Of a DNA stretch of 51,455 nucleotides, positions 33,150-42,868 are shown one piece after another. The notes beneath the pieces were generated by a model. It searched no databases. It was given only the letters and a program-made list of their open reading frames with translations, and was not told the DNA's origin. Every line of letters starts with the position of its first letter. Position 1 is the stretch's first letter. The translations under genes were made by a program, and so were the position numbers. This DNA comes from Akkermansia muciniphila (GTDB lineage: Bacteria > Verrucomicrobiota > Verrucomicrobiia > Limisphaerales > UBA9464). Location of the stretch: the NCBI GenBank assembly GCA_945898055.1, contig CAMDGV010000031.1, forward strand, positions 1-51,455, in the 5' to 3' direction.

Positions 33150-34595
33150 ATGAAGTCCACCTATACTTCGCCAATCGAGTCCTTGCGCGAATCGACTCGA
33201 CGGCTTTTTCTCCAGCGCTGCGGAGCGGGGGTCGGTGCCATGGCCTTGCGATCCTTATTTGAGGATCAATTAGTTGCGGCGGACACCCTTCAGCCGGTCT
33301 TGGGTCGCCCGCACTTTGCGCCTAAAGCCAAGAACATTATCTACCTGTTTCAGTCCGGCGGACCTTCCCATCTGGACCTCTTTGATCCGAAACCAGAATT
33401 AGTCAAACGCAATGGTCAACAGGTGCCTGAGGAATTAGTAAGGAACATTCGTTTAGCCCAAATTGGCAAACAATCCAAACTACTTGCCTCTCCTTACTCC
33501 TTTTCGCAATACGGTAAATCGGGAGCTTGGCTCAGTGAATTGCTACCCCATATGAAGTCGATTGTGGACGACGTCTGTTTTGTGAAGGGCTTCCATTCGG
33601 AGGCATTCAATCATGATCCGGCGACTCTCTTCATGAATACCGGGGCACAATTAGCAGGTCGCCCTGGAATGGGGTCTTGGTTCAGTTACGGCCTCGGGAG
33701 CGTTAATAAGGATCTGCCCGCCTTTGTTGTCCTGATGACGGGGGCGGGCCAACCTCTCACCAATGCAGCTTGGGGTAGCGGTTTTCTGCCAACGGTTCAT
33801 CAAGGGGTGACGCTCAGGTCGCAGGGTGATCCTGTCCTTTTTGTCAGTAATCCAGAAGGCATGGGAAGTCGTCGTCGTCGTCAGTCGCTGGACGCCTTAA
33901 AGGATTTAAATACGCGTCGGTATAACCTACTGGGTGATCCCGAAATCCAAACGCGCATTGCTTCCTATGAACTCGCTTACCGAATGCAAACGAGTGTGCC
34001 GGAGGTGATGGATATTTCGAAAGAAACACCGCGAGTTCATGCTTCTTACGCCACGACTCCAGGGCAGGCCTCTTTTGCTAATAACTGCCTTTTAGCGCGG
34101 CGCCTGGTGGAACGGGGAGTTCGATTTGTACAACTCTATCATCGAGGTTGGGATCATCATGGTGGCCCAGACGGAAATTTGGTCTTTGATCTAAAAAAAC
34201 GCTGTGTCGAGACAGATCAACCCGCCGTGGCATTGGTGCAAGATTTAAAAGAGAGAGGGTTGCTTGATGAGACATTGGTGCTTTGGGGAGGTGAGTTTGG
34301 GCGCACTCCGATGATGCAAGGGGCCCTCCGATCGGATCAAATTGGGCGCGATCATCATCCACATGGATACACCGTATGGATGGCGGGTGGAGGGATCAAA
34401 CCGGGAACCGTCTATGGGCAGACCGATGACTTTGGATTCTATGCCACAGAGAATAAAGTTCACGTCCATGATCTCCATGCCACGCTCCTGCACTTATTCG
34501 GAATGGATCATCGGAAGCTGACCTATCGTTTTCAGGGGAGAGATTTCCGATTGACTGATGTCCACGGCGACGTTGTGAAGGGGATTCTCGCATGA
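33150..34595 (+). CDS. DUF1501 family protein, Tat-exported
   Basis: A 481-residue DUF1501 protein. An N-terminal twin-arginine signal, STRRLFLQRCGAGVGA (residues 16-30), targets it to the periplasm folded. The fold is related to alkaline phosphatase/sulfatase: IIYLFQSGGPSHLDLFDPKP, then VKGFHSEAFNHDPA, WGGEFGRTPMMQ, HHPHGYTVWMAGGGIKPG and HDLHATLLHLFGMDH with the final GRDFRLTDVHG. The conserved Asp/His positions would bind metal. These proteins are nearly always encoded beside DUF1549/DUF1553 partners in Verrucomicrobiota and Planctomycetota. Here the partner's ATG overlaps the TGA (ATGA, 34592-34595), so translation is coupled. The substrate is not known. Confidence 0.88.
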   Translation: MKSTYTSPIESLRESTRRLFLQRCGAGVGAMALRSLFEDQLVAADTLQPVLGRPHFAPKAKNIIYLFQSGGPSHLDLFDPKPELVKRNGQQVPEELVRNIRLAQIGKQSKLLASPYSFSQYGKSGAWLSELLPHMKSIVDDVCFVKGFHSEAFNHDPATLFMNTGAQLAGRPGMGSWFSYGLGSVNKDLPAFVVLMTGAGQPLTNAAWGSGFLPTVHQGVTLRSQGDPVLFVSNPEGMGSRRRRQSLDALKDLNTRRYNLLGDPEIQTRIASYELAYRMQTSVPEVMDISKETPRVHASYATTPGQASFANNCLLARRLVERGVRFVQLYHRGWDHHGGPDGNLVFDLKKRCVETDQPAVALVQDLKERGLLDETLVLWGGEFGRTPMMQGALRSDQIGRDHHPHGYTVWMAGGGIKPGTVYGQTDDFGFYATENKVHVHDLHATLLHLFGMDHRKLTYRFQGRDFRLTDVHGDVVKGILA

Positions 34596-37500
34596 GTTTT
34601 CGAAAGCTTTTTGGTCGGTCGCGAAGGGGAGTTGTCTCTTTTCTAAGAGGAGCTCTTGCTGCGGGTGTCTTTGGAGCGCTCATTTGGCCGGCCCACGCTG
34701 CCCCATCACCGATAGCCCATTGGGCTTTTCAAGCTGTGACCGATCCGAAGCTACCGGTTGTCACGAACAGCGCATGGTGCCGGACCGCTCTCGACCGATT
34801 TATTCTTCAGAAACTCGAAACGGATGGGATCCGTCCGGTCCCCGAGGCAACCCGAAGCGCATTGATCCGGCGGGTTTCTTTTGATCTGACCGGCTTACCT
34901 CCATCGGCAGAGTCTACGGAACGATTTGAAACAGATTTAGCACCAGAAGCCTACGAGCGTTTAGTAGATCGCCTACTCGCATCGCCTCAATACGGCGAAC
35001 GCTGGGGGCGGCACTGGTTGGATGTGGTCCGTTATGCTGATACGGCGGGGGAGACAGCAGACTATCCTGTACCGGTTGCTTGGCGGTATCGGAATTACGT
35101 CATTGATGCCTTCAACACTGACAAGCCCTACTCGACTTTTTTACGTGAACAAGTTGCCGGCGACATTCTAGCGCGCACCGGTCCACGAGAACGATATGCT
35201 GAGCAAGTGACTGCCACTGGTTTCCTCGCTTTATCGCGGCGCTTTGGTTTCGATTCGGAGAATTACCATCACCTAACCCTGCAAGATACGATCGACACCT
35301 TGGGTCAAGCGGCGCTGGGGCTGACCTTGGGCTGTGCGCGGTGTCATGCGCACAAATTTGACCCTATTTCATTGGAGGATTACTACGGGCTCTACGGGAT
35401 ATTTGAGAGTACCCGCTATGCCTTTCCCGGTTCGGAACAGAAGCAACGGTACCGCGCTTTGACCCCGCTTATCCCCTTGGAAGAATCCCATTTACAATGG
35501 GTTGAATTTGAACAACGAGTTGCTTCCCTTTCCTCGACCCTCCGACGAATTCAAAGACCAGTTCCTTCTGCGGTATTACGGTCCTCGGATGAATTAGATG
35601 GTGACTTTGAGATGCAGGCACCTGCTGCGGGTGGAAGCAACGGTGTCTTGGTGCCACCGTGGGTTTACCAAGGCCTCATTTCCGTGAGTACCGAAGCCCA
35701 AAGTCCATTTCGTCACTTGCATCCAACCGGTCGGGTCGGAGTTCGTATCGAGTCTGGGACAAATGGGTTTCAGATTAGACAAGCCTTGTATCTGTCGCCT
35801 CAGGTCATCCAGCAGGGTCTTTTGCATACCAGCTTCGATTTTCGAATTAAAGCCCCTACTCCAACCGGGCGGGTACCTCATCGGTTTTGGATTGGCGATT
35901 CAGTAAAACAATCCGCCCTTGAGCTTCTTTTATTCCCGGGTTCGGTGTCTCTCCGGGTTGATGGGAAAGAGAAATCTCTGGGTTCCTTGGAAACAGGTGT
36001 CTGGCAAACAGTGCAACTCACGCTTGATCTAAAGACGCGAACTGTCTCCGGCCACCTTGGACATCCCGGGAAGGTTCTGGATTTTGGGCCACTCGCCGTG
36101 TCCTCAAGTTGGAATGGACGCCTCGCTGAATTTGGAGTGGATTCCAAACCGCTCGAGGGTGCGATTCGGGATCAAATCGATCTTGATAATATTGCCGCCA
36201 GCGAACGTCCGCTCCCTCCGGTCTCAACTGAATTTGGAGTTCAATCCGTGGTCGGCGATGATCTGGAGCGATGGAGCAAGCAGGTTGCTGATTTGACAGG
36301 CATAGATGGAGACTTTGAATTGCAGTCCCAAGCCTCGTCGCTGACCACTCCCTGGAAGCTGGGTCCCAAGGGGGCAGTTAAGATTCAGGCCACCTCTCAG
36401 AGCCCTTTCCAAAATGTCTATTCGCAGGGGCAACAGGGCCTTAACTTACCCAATACCGGTTCCTACAATGGGTTTGATCAACTCTTGAGTCGCCCTTGGA
36501 AAGCCGATCAAACTAATCGGCTGGAAGCCGGATTTGATTTCCGTTGCGCCGAAGTTACCAAGGGCGGCGATGGGGCTTGGCGGATTTACTTTGGGCACGG
36601 TCCCGGGGCCTCGTCCGCAGTGGAGTTTTCCTTAAACGGACAGACTTTTTTTCAGCGTAACAGCGATCTTCATCAACCGGTGCAGGCCCTCAAAGTGGGC
36701 GAATGGTATCAGGTTCGAGTGATCTTTAATCTAACCAGAAAAACCTATACCGGTTGGATTGCCTCGGCTTCAGGCCAATCTCCGTTTGAAGGGAAATTTA
36801 CTCCAGGCTGGGATGGTATTCTGGATTTCGTTTTCATCGATAGCCAATCGCATCTCTCCGGCTTCAGGCCTTCATTGGACGTCGATAATTTTGTGCTAGG
36901 CACTGCCCCTCTTGCATCTTTCGGTACAGTTCTGTCACCCGCCACGGTTCCAAGAGCACCCTCTCGCGGTGAACAGTTAACGCAACTGCGAGCAATCATC
37001 GCAACTGCAGCGGATCGTGCCCAAAAGGAATTGGAAACACTGCTGGTGGAGGGCCCCTTTGATCTAGCCTACGGCGTTAGCGAGGGGACGCCGCAAGACG
37101 CTCGGATTCAGCTGCGCGGCGAACCGGAGCACCTGGGTGAAACGGTTCCACGCCGACTCATCGCCGCTGTTGGTGGCGGTCTCCTTCCCTCAACCACCAC
37201 CGGCAGTGGTCGTCTTGAATTGGCTAACTGGTTATCCGATCCTAAGAATCCATTGACCGCTCGGGTGATGGTTAATCGGCTTTGGGCTTATCACTTTGGG
37301 CGCGGACTTGTTTCGACGCCGAATGATTTTGGTCAACGCGGGCAACCTCCGACTCATTCGGCTTTGCTTGATTATTTGGCTAACCGTTTTGTCAGTGAAG
37401 GGTGGTCAATAAAGAACCTGCACCGATTGATTTTACACAGCGCTGTCTATCGTCAACAAAGTGATTGGGCTCCTGTTCAAACTCAAAAAACGGAGTCGGT

Positions 37501-38152
37501 CGGAACACAGCCTGACTGTCCTGAACCTGGAATACCTTCCCTTTTTCAGACGGGCCCACTTCACCGGACTGAGGCTCACTTTTCACCGTTCCCACGCCGC
37601 CGTCTCGGTGCTGAAGAGACAAGAGATAGCCTCCTCTTAGTCAGTGGTATTCTTGATTTATCGGTGGGTCGCGAGCATCCGTTCCCTCCCCCCACCGGAT
37701 GGGGATTCACTCAGCATGGCCCCTTCAGTGCCGTGTACGAACAGTCTCGCCGCAGCGTTTACCTGATGACCCAGCGGATTAAGAGGCATCCTTTTCTAAC
37801 CTTGTTTGATGGACCGGATCCCAATGCGAGCACGGCAGGTCGACGAACGACGACCGTGCCCACTCAGGCCCTCTTTTTTCTGAATGACCCCTTTGTCCAT
37901 TCAAACGCGGCCGCGCTCGCTCTTCGAAGTGTCGTGGCAGGTGAAAATGAGCGAGACCGCGTTGGTCGACTCTATCGGCTGACCCTGAGTCGATCTCCAA
38001 CAGCGATTGAGCAAACCGATGCGATCAACTTCCTAAAAGCCTATCGCGCAGCTCAATCCGCCAACCCTGCGGGTGAGTCTCTTCAGAGTAGCGAATTTGA
38101 GGCCTTCGCCCGCATCTTGTTTGGTAGCAATGAGTTTCTAACCGTCGACTGA
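34592..38152 (+). CDS. DUF1549/DUF1553 protein with two concanavalin-like inserts
   Basis: A 1186-residue exported protein. The signal peptide ends near AHAA (residue 37). DUF1549 (about 55-270) has FDLTGLPPS, YGERWGRHWLDVVRYAD and the CxxCH motif at 248-252 (CARCHAHKFDPIS). DUF1553 (about 870-1180) has SDPKNPLTARVMVNRLW, then RGLVSTPNDFG, LHRLILHSAVYRQQS, TTTVPTQALFFLNDP and GSNEFL. Between them (about 330-775) lies an unusually long insert of two related β-sandwich units, each opening GDFEMQ or GDFELQ. Single-insert or insert-free relatives are about 600-900 residues, as the one at 43460. It is in an operon with DUF1501 genes on both sides. CxxCH suggests a haem or metal, not proven. Confidence 0.87.
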   Translation: MSFRKLFGRSRRGVVSFLRGALAAGVFGALIWPAHAAPSPIAHWAFQAVTDPKLPVVTNSAWCRTALDRFILQKLETDGIRPVPEATRSALIRRVSFDLTGLPPSAESTERFETDLAPEAYERLVDRLLASPQYGERWGRHWLDVVRYADTAGETADYPVPVAWRYRNYVIDAFNTDKPYSTFLREQVAGDILARTGPRERYAEQVTATGFLALSRRFGFDSENYHHLTLQDTIDTLGQAALGLTLGCARCHAHKFDPISLEDYYGLYGIFESTRYAFPGSEQKQRYRALTPLIPLEESHLQWVEFEQRVASLSSTLRRIQRPVPSAVLRSSDELDGDFEMQAPAAGGSNGVLVPPWVYQGLISVSTEAQSPFRHLHPTGRVGVRIESGTNGFQIRQALYLSPQVIQQGLLHTSFDFRIKAPTPTGRVPHRFWIGDSVKQSALELLLFPGSVSLRVDGKEKSLGSLETGVWQTVQLTLDLKTRTVSGHLGHPGKVLDFGPLAVSSSWNGRLAEFGVDSKPLEGAIRDQIDLDNIAASERPLPPVSTEFGVQSVVGDDLERWSKQVADLTGIDGDFELQSQASSLTTPWKLGPKGAVKIQATSQSPFQNVYSQGQQGLNLPNTGSYNGFDQLLSRPWKADQTNRLEAGFDFRCAEVTKGGDGAWRIYFGHGPGASSAVEFSLNGQTFFQRNSDLHQPVQALKVGEWYQVRVIFNLTRKTYTGWIASASGQSPFEGKFTPGWDGILDFVFIDSQSHLSGFRPSLDVDNFVLGTAPLASFGTVLSPATVPRAPSRGEQLTQLRAIIATAADRAQKELETLLVEGPFDLAYGVSEGTPQDARIQLRGEPEHLGETVPRRLIAAVGGGLLPSTTTGSGRLELANWLSDPKNPLTARVMVNRLWAYHFGRGLVSTPNDFGQRGQPPTHSALLDYLANRFVSEGWSIKNLHRLILHSAVYRQQSDWAPVQTQKTESVGTQPDCPEPGIPSLFQTGPLHRTEAHFSPFPRRRLGAEETRDSLLLVSGILDLSVGREHPFPPPTGWGFTQHGPFSAVYEQSRRSVYLMTQRIKRHPFLTLFDGPDPNASTAGRRTTTVPTQALFFLNDPFVHSNAAALALRSVVAGENERDRVGRLYRLTLSRSPTAIEQTDAINFLKAYRAAQSANPAGESLQSSEFEAFARILFGSNEFLTVD

Positions 38153-38160
38153 TTTATCCC

Positions 38161-39576
38161 ATGAAACCAACTCCTGCTTTTGATCCCTGTCGCCGTGGAT
38201 TCCTAAGATCGATGGTGGGTGGATCGCTTTTGTTTCCGGGTCTCGTCTCGGAACTTCTCGCCGGTGAAGGCGAGGTCAGTAGTGCATTGGATCCTTTATT
38301 GCCTCGATTACCCCATTTTACGCCTAAGGCTAAGCGCGTCATTTTTCTCTATATGAGCGGTGGGGTATCCCACGTTGATTCTTGGGATCCAAAGCCCCGT
38401 TTATTCGCCGATGGCGGCAAGTCGATTTCGGTCAACGAATTCCAAGGGCGAAAGGGCGACTTTAAGATGTTCGCCAAACGGCCCCAGTGGGACTTTTCCC
38501 CGCACGGCCACTGTGGAACTGAAGTCAGCACCCTGTTTCCGCACATGGCTGGGTGTGTCGATGATTTGTGTGTGATCCGGTCGATGACTTCGGACCATAC
38601 CAACCATTATGAGGCCACCTTGGGTCTCCATACCGGCTCTTTTACTTTTGGTCGCCCTAGCCTCGGGTCTTGGGTCAGTTATGGATTAGGCACTGTGAAT
38701 CGGAATTTACCCTCTTTTGTGGTGATTGCTCCGAAAACCCCGTATGCGGGAGGCCAAGCTTGGGCGAGTGATTTTCTGCCTGGCGCGCATCAAGGAACAT
38801 TGGTCGCACCCGGCGCTGAGCCCGTGCCTAATTTACGACGACGGGTGGCGACCTCGCGTTTGCAAGAATTAGAATTAGAAGCCATGGCGACGATGAATCG
38901 GCGGCATCAGGCACCCCGGGTGGGAGATGCTTTGCTCTCGGCGCGGATGACCTCCTTTGAGACGGCCTTTGGGATGCAAATGGAATTGCCGGAGGTGTTT
39001 GATCTATCGCTCGAGACCGAGGCCACCCATCGCCTTTATGGTCTGGAGCGGGGCAGCACCCAAGGGTTTGCTTGGCAATGTCTCGTGGCCCGACGCCTAG
39101 CGGAAAGAGGCGTGCGATTTGTGGAATTGATCGACGTTGGATCGTCCGATAACTGGGATGCCCACGGGGATATGCTCACCCATCGTCCCTTGGCTAAAAA
39201 TGTGGATCAACCGGTTGCCGGTTTGCTGCGTGACCTAAAGCAAAGGGGTTTGCTCGAAGATACTTTGGTGGTGTGGACCACCGAGTTTGGTCGCACGCCT
39301 TTTAATAATGCGGTCGATGCGAAGGGTCGAGAACATCATCACTGGGTGTTCTCCTCTTGGATGGCTGGAGCTGGGGTTAAGGCCGGAACCGTGTACGGAG
39401 AGTCGGATGATCACGGAATCCGGGTGGCGCGGAACGGTGTTCACATGCACGATTTTCACGCAACAATTCTCCATTTAATGGGATTAAATCACGAACGATT
39501 GACCTTTCGCCAGACCGGTCGCGATTTTCGTCTAACTGATGTGTCGGGCGATGTTGTCCGAGGGATTTTAGCTTAA
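38161..39576 (+). CDS. DUF1501 family protein, Tat-exported
   Basis: A 471-residue DUF1501 protein with twin-arginine signal CRRGFLRSMVGG (residues 10-21). It has RVIFLYMSGGVSHVDSWDPK, SMTSDHTNHYEATLGLHTGS, WTTEFGRTPFNN, HHHWVFSSWMAGAGVKAG and HDFHATILHLMGLNHE, ending in GRDFRLTDVSGDVVRGIL. It differs from the copy at 33150 throughout and belongs to a separate DUF1501 subgroup. Its start is 8 bp after the DUF1549/DUF1553 stop, so the three genes form one operon. It is convergent with the DUF5690 transporter, 3 bp away. Confidence 0.87.
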   Translation: MKPTPAFDPCRRGFLRSMVGGSLLFPGLVSELLAGEGEVSSALDPLLPRLPHFTPKAKRVIFLYMSGGVSHVDSWDPKPRLFADGGKSISVNEFQGRKGDFKMFAKRPQWDFSPHGHCGTEVSTLFPHMAGCVDDLCVIRSMTSDHTNHYEATLGLHTGSFTFGRPSLGSWVSYGLGTVNRNLPSFVVIAPKTPYAGGQAWASDFLPGAHQGTLVAPGAEPVPNLRRRVATSRLQELELEAMATMNRRHQAPRVGDALLSARMTSFETAFGMQMELPEVFDLSLETEATHRLYGLERGSTQGFAWQCLVARRLAERGVRFVELIDVGSSDNWDAHGDMLTHRPLAKNVDQPVAGLLRDLKQRGLLEDTLVVWTTEFGRTPFNNAVDAKGREHHHWVFSSWMAGAGVKAGTVYGESDDHGIRVARNGVHMHDFHATILHLMGLNHERLTFRQTGRDFRLTDVSGDVVRGILA

Positions 39577-39579
39577 TAG

Positions 39580-40875
39580 TTACCTGAGTGAACTGGTTCG
39601 ATTGCGAATTAAAGTCCACCAAGATCCAGCAAGAAAGAGGGGAACAACAAGAGCGAGAGTGTAACCGCAATCGAGAGTAAGACGGGTCCACGCCGGTTTA
39701 GAGGTCGCAAAGGTTCGTTGTAAATAAAGAGATAATGAGGCGAGGTAGCCTAGTGAATCGGCGATCTGGATTAAAAACGCCGCCGTGCCGATCTGTCGAG
39801 TGGCAGCAAGAAAGCGGTCAAATAAAATGCTATTGAACGGGACGTAGCCGAGGTAGGCCCCGAGACCGGTGAGGATCATCCAAGCCCCCGGACCAACCCA
39901 GTTCTTAGAAAACGCCAACGTCCCAAAACCCACCAACAAGGACCCAAAACCAATCAGCAAATGATAAATGCCAAGGGCCTTCCAGTGGTCTCGAATAAAC
40001 CATAGTCCGGAAAGAGCGACGAGGACTCCGAGTCCTACCCAAGTCTCGACTCGAGCAAAGAAAGCAGGATCAGGTGGGTGCCCCAACTCCTTCAAGACAT
40101 CGGCCATAAAGGTGTCCCGCAAGTCACGGAAAACGGTCAAGGCAACATAGGGGATAATCAGGAAAGTGAGTGAAAGAAAATTTCCCCTCAGAAAACGAGC
40201 GCGATCGGCTCGGCTCATAGGATCACGCGAACTCCGATCAGCAATATCGAGGGGGCTCGGCGGGGGTAAAAGAGTTAATCCGATGAGGCAGACCATCAGC
40301 AAAGGAATAAAGGCCAACCCAGTCACGGCAGGCATCCAATTCTCAGGAATTCCTGCTGTTTTAATGGCGTAGCTACCCGCTGACTTAGTCCAACCGGAAG
40401 CAAAAATAAAACTGACACTCATCCCGAGTCCTAGAAATTCAGTGACCCGGCGGCCTTCGAGAAAACCGAAAATAAGACCCCAAACCATTCCGAGCGGCAG
40501 ACCATTGACGAACAGGCAGACGATTCGCGCCCAAGGCGGGACTAACGGGAAAACGAGAAGTGCTGCAAAAGCGAGACCGATCAACGCGCTGATCAAAGCC
40601 ACTCGCCGAGGGGCACCCGCCTCACTGACAATTTTAATTCCAATGAATTTCGAGAGAGTATATCCGACAATCTGAGCCACCACGAGAAGCGCTTTAAGAT
40701 CAAATCCCAACACCGATTGTCCGGAAAAAGTCCCAACCGAGAAAGGTTTCCGAAACGCATACATCGCTGTGTACGCTCCGAAAGCGGACGCGACTGCGAC
40801 CAAGGTTAGCAGGGTAGGACTGCGCTGAAGGTGAGCGGTAAAACGGGATGGACGCCCATGACGGTAAAGAGTCAT
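39580..40875 (-). CDS. DUF5690 family MFS-type transporter
   Basis: A 431-residue integral membrane protein with about 12 hydrophobic helices. It opens with VASAFGAYTAMYAFRKPFSV and QIVGYTLSKFIGIKIVSE, a signature of DUF5690. GMVWGLIFGFLEGRRVTEFL and SLGYLASLSLYLQ follow. The family is related to major facilitator transporters and is common in Verrucomicrobiota and Bacteroidota; its substrate is unknown. It converges on the DUF1501 gene and is divergent from the GT9 glycosyltransferase, with about 220 bp of regulatory DNA between. Confidence 0.75.
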   Translation of the reverse strand: MTLYRHGRPSRFTAHLQRSPTLLTLVAVASAFGAYTAMYAFRKPFSVGTFSGQSVLGFDLKALLVVAQIVGYTLSKFIGIKIVSEAGAPRRVALISALIGLAFAALLVFPLVPPWARIVCLFVNGLPLGMVWGLIFGFLEGRRVTEFLGLGMSVSFIFASGWTKSAGSYAIKTAGIPENWMPAVTGLAFIPLLMVCLIGLTLLPPPSPLDIADRSSRDPMSRADRARFLRGNFLSLTFLIIPYVALTVFRDLRDTFMADVLKELGHPPDPAFFARVETWVGLGVLVALSGLWFIRDHWKALGIYHLLIGFGSLLVGFGTLAFSKNWVGPGAWMILTGLGAYLGYVPFNSILFDRFLAATRQIGTAAFLIQIADSLGYLASLSLYLQRTFATSKPAWTRLTLDCGYTLALVVPLFLAGSWWTLIRNRTSSLR

Positions 40876-41058
40876 CGATTTAAAGTCTTAAGAATAAGGG
40901 TTCAACCCAGAAGATGCCGAGGTGAGTTCACTCTGAATTCCAACTCAATACCATCCGAGACGTCAGTTGTTTCGAGATTGTCATTTGGTTGATCCGTTCA
41001 AGGACGGTCCTTCCGATTGACCTAGAAAAGCCTAAAAATTTCCACCGAGCCCCGTTCT

Positions 41059-41086
41059 TTGCACGGAATCGAATTTAGGCTACGAT
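41059..41086 (+). promoter_or_regulatory. candidate promoter of the GT9 gene
   Basis: TTGCAC, 16 nt, TACGAT. The predicted transcript would start about 41093, only ~4 nt before the TTG start codon, so the message would be leaderless. Confidence 0.45.
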
Positions 41087-41096
41087 CACGGCCAAA

Positions 41097-42188
41097 TTGA
41101 ACCGCATTCTGGTTATCTCTCTGGCAGGTATTGGCGACACACTCATGTCGACGCCGCTTTTTCATGAACTGCAGACTCAGTTCCCTAAGGCTGAAATCGA
41201 CGGTTTGGTTTTATCGAAAGGGGCCCAACAGATCTTGCTCGGAAACCCACGGGTTCAAAAAACATTCCAACACGATTTCCTAAAGGCATCCAAGTTAAGT
41301 TCGCTCGTTCGCTGCTGGAAATTGCGCGGTAAGCACTATGATCTTTCCGTCAATACCCACACTCAGGGTCGGCGGGAGTATCGGGTTATTTCACGCCTAA
41401 TCGGGGCTCAGGTGCGACTGAGCCATCAGTATGAAAATGAGTCATGGTTGGACCGATTGCTGGTAACCCATTCGATCCCACAGGACTACACCCTCCATTC
41501 GATGGATAATAACCTCCGACTCTTGCGGTTGATTGGACGCGAGCCGCGCTTACCTCAGCACCAGTACGAAGTCTTTCTTTCCAAATCCGAAAAGGATTGG
41601 GCCACTGATTGGCTTCAAGAAAACCCTGTCGGTACTCAGAAATTACTCGGGATTCATATCGGATCTGGTGGCACCCAGAATCTTGCCCTTCGCCGTTGGC
41701 CATTGGCTCACTATGTGGCTTTTTTAAAGGAATTACCGAGACGCTATCCGACTCTTCAGCCGGTGCTTTTTGGTGGCCCTGAAGAAGCGACTGATCTTGC
41801 CGAATTACGAGCGGCCGGTTGCCAGTTTCTTGAGGTGAAATCAACTAACCTTCGGCAAGCCATCGCGCTGGTTAACCACTGTGACGCTTTTCTCAGCGTG
41901 GACACAGTCTTTATGCACATCGCCGCTGCGGTCAGGGTGCCGCATCAATTCGTTATAGAAACCCCCACTTTAAATCCCTCGGTCTACCCGCGTCGCAACG
42001 ATTGGATACTTATTCCAAATTCGGCGGTTGCGGGGCGGCATTTAGATTTTTATCGCTATGACGGGCGTGCCATCGCTGGAACAGCCGCTGAACTCCGTAA
42101 TATGATGAAACGTGTGACAGTCGAAAGCGTTTTGGAAGCTATGGGCAAAGCAGCGTCAGCGGTTCGAGACTCTCCGATCATAGATTGA
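41097..42188 (+). CDS. glycosyltransferase family 9 (heptosyltransferase-like)
   Basis: A 363-residue GT9 protein, starting at TTG (41097). The N-terminal Rossmann opens RILVISLAGIGDTLMSTPLF, the classic GT9/heptosyltransferase I motif. The C-terminal half has LGIHIGSGGTQNLALRRWP (donor binding), VLFGGPEEATDLAEL, and HCDAFLSVDTVFMHIAAA (active-site D/H region). Family members add heptose or related sugars to lipopolysaccharide core from ADP-heptose. LPS assembly in the inner membrane cytosolic face is the likely role. No other LPS gene is adjacent, so acceptor and donor remain open. Convergent with the aquaporin gene. Confidence 0.82.
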   Translation: MNRILVISLAGIGDTLMSTPLFHELQTQFPKAEIDGLVLSKGAQQILLGNPRVQKTFQHDFLKASKLSSLVRCWKLRGKHYDLSVNTHTQGRREYRVISRLIGAQVRLSHQYENESWLDRLLVTHSIPQDYTLHSMDNNLRLLRLIGREPRLPQHQYEVFLSKSEKDWATDWLQENPVGTQKLLGIHIGSGGTQNLALRRWPLAHYVAFLKELPRRYPTLQPVLFGGPEEATDLAELRAAGCQFLEVKSTNLRQAIALVNHCDAFLSVDTVFMHIAAAVRVPHQFVIETPTLNPSVYPRRNDWILIPNSAVAGRHLDFYRYDGRAIAGTAAELRNMMKRVTVESVLEAMGKAASAVRDSPIID

Positions 42189-42205
42189 AGCGAGAGAAGA
42201 AGAAG

Positions 42206-42868
42206 CTAAGGAGATGGGTTGCTAGGAACCGGACCGAGTAATTGGTCGGTAGGGATGGCTAGAAAAGCACCCAGAATTGGGGCCACCAGATAGATCCAAA
42301 GGTTGGACATTTGCCCAGAGACAACCGCTGGAGCAATGGACCGGATTGGATTCATCGACGCTCCACAAATTGGCCCGGCAAAGAGAGCTTCAAGCCCGAT
42401 CACCGCACCGACCACGAGTCCGGCGGTGATTCTCTTTTCACGAGCACCGATCGACACTCGTAAAATCACCACCATGAGGAACCAGGTGAGCACGACCTCG
42501 AGCAGAAAAGATTGCATGGACGACCCTGATGGAATCGTTGCCCCGAGGGATGCGTGCGATGGAAATAAAACACGCAGAAAGCCACTCGCGGCGAAACCTC
42601 CTGCAAACTGAGCCAATAAATAACCGAACACTTCCTCTTTTCGGAATCGCTTGGAGGCAGCAAAGGCGAGGGTCACCGCTGGATTAAAGTGAGCTCCGGA
42701 AATTTCTCCAAACGCGTAGATTAAAGTCAAAACAACCAATCCAAAGACCAGAGCGACTCCCAGATGGGTGATCTGGCCGCCTTGATCGTTAATGACCATG
42801 GCTCCAGTTCCGGCAAATACGAGGAAGAAGGTTCCGAAGAATTCAGCAGCGATACGATGGCGTTTCAT
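42206..42868 (-). CDS. aquaporin / MIP family channel
   Basis: A 220-residue MIP channel. The start at 42868 (MKRHRIAAEFFGTFFLVFAG) matches the family N-terminus; the longer frame upstream does not. The first half motif is canonical, HFNPAVTLAFA (N62-P63-A64). The second is GASMNPIRSIAPA (N173-P174-I175), with Ile in place of Ala. Six membrane helices are expected. NPI does occur in some TIP-like or AqpN-type members and may change selectivity. It moves water or small neutral solutes across the inner membrane. It is monocistronic and convergent with the glycosyltransferase. Confidence 0.88.
   Translation of the reverse strand: MKRHRIAAEFFGTFFLVFAGTGAMVINDQGGQITHLGVALVFGLVVLTLIYAFGEISGAHFNPAVTLAFAASKRFRKEEVFGYLLAQFAGGFAASGFLRVLFPSHASLGATIPSGSSMQSFLLEVVLTWFLMVVILRVSIGAREKRITAGLVVGAVIGLEALFAGPICGASMNPIRSIAPAVVSGQMSNLWIYLVAPILGAFLAIPTDQLLGPVPSNPSP

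Noticed and set aside
33150-34595. Annotating the DUF1501 protein as a sulfatase
   Set aside because: The fold is related, but the Cys/Ser-x-Pro-x-Arg formylglycine motif of true sulfatases is not present.
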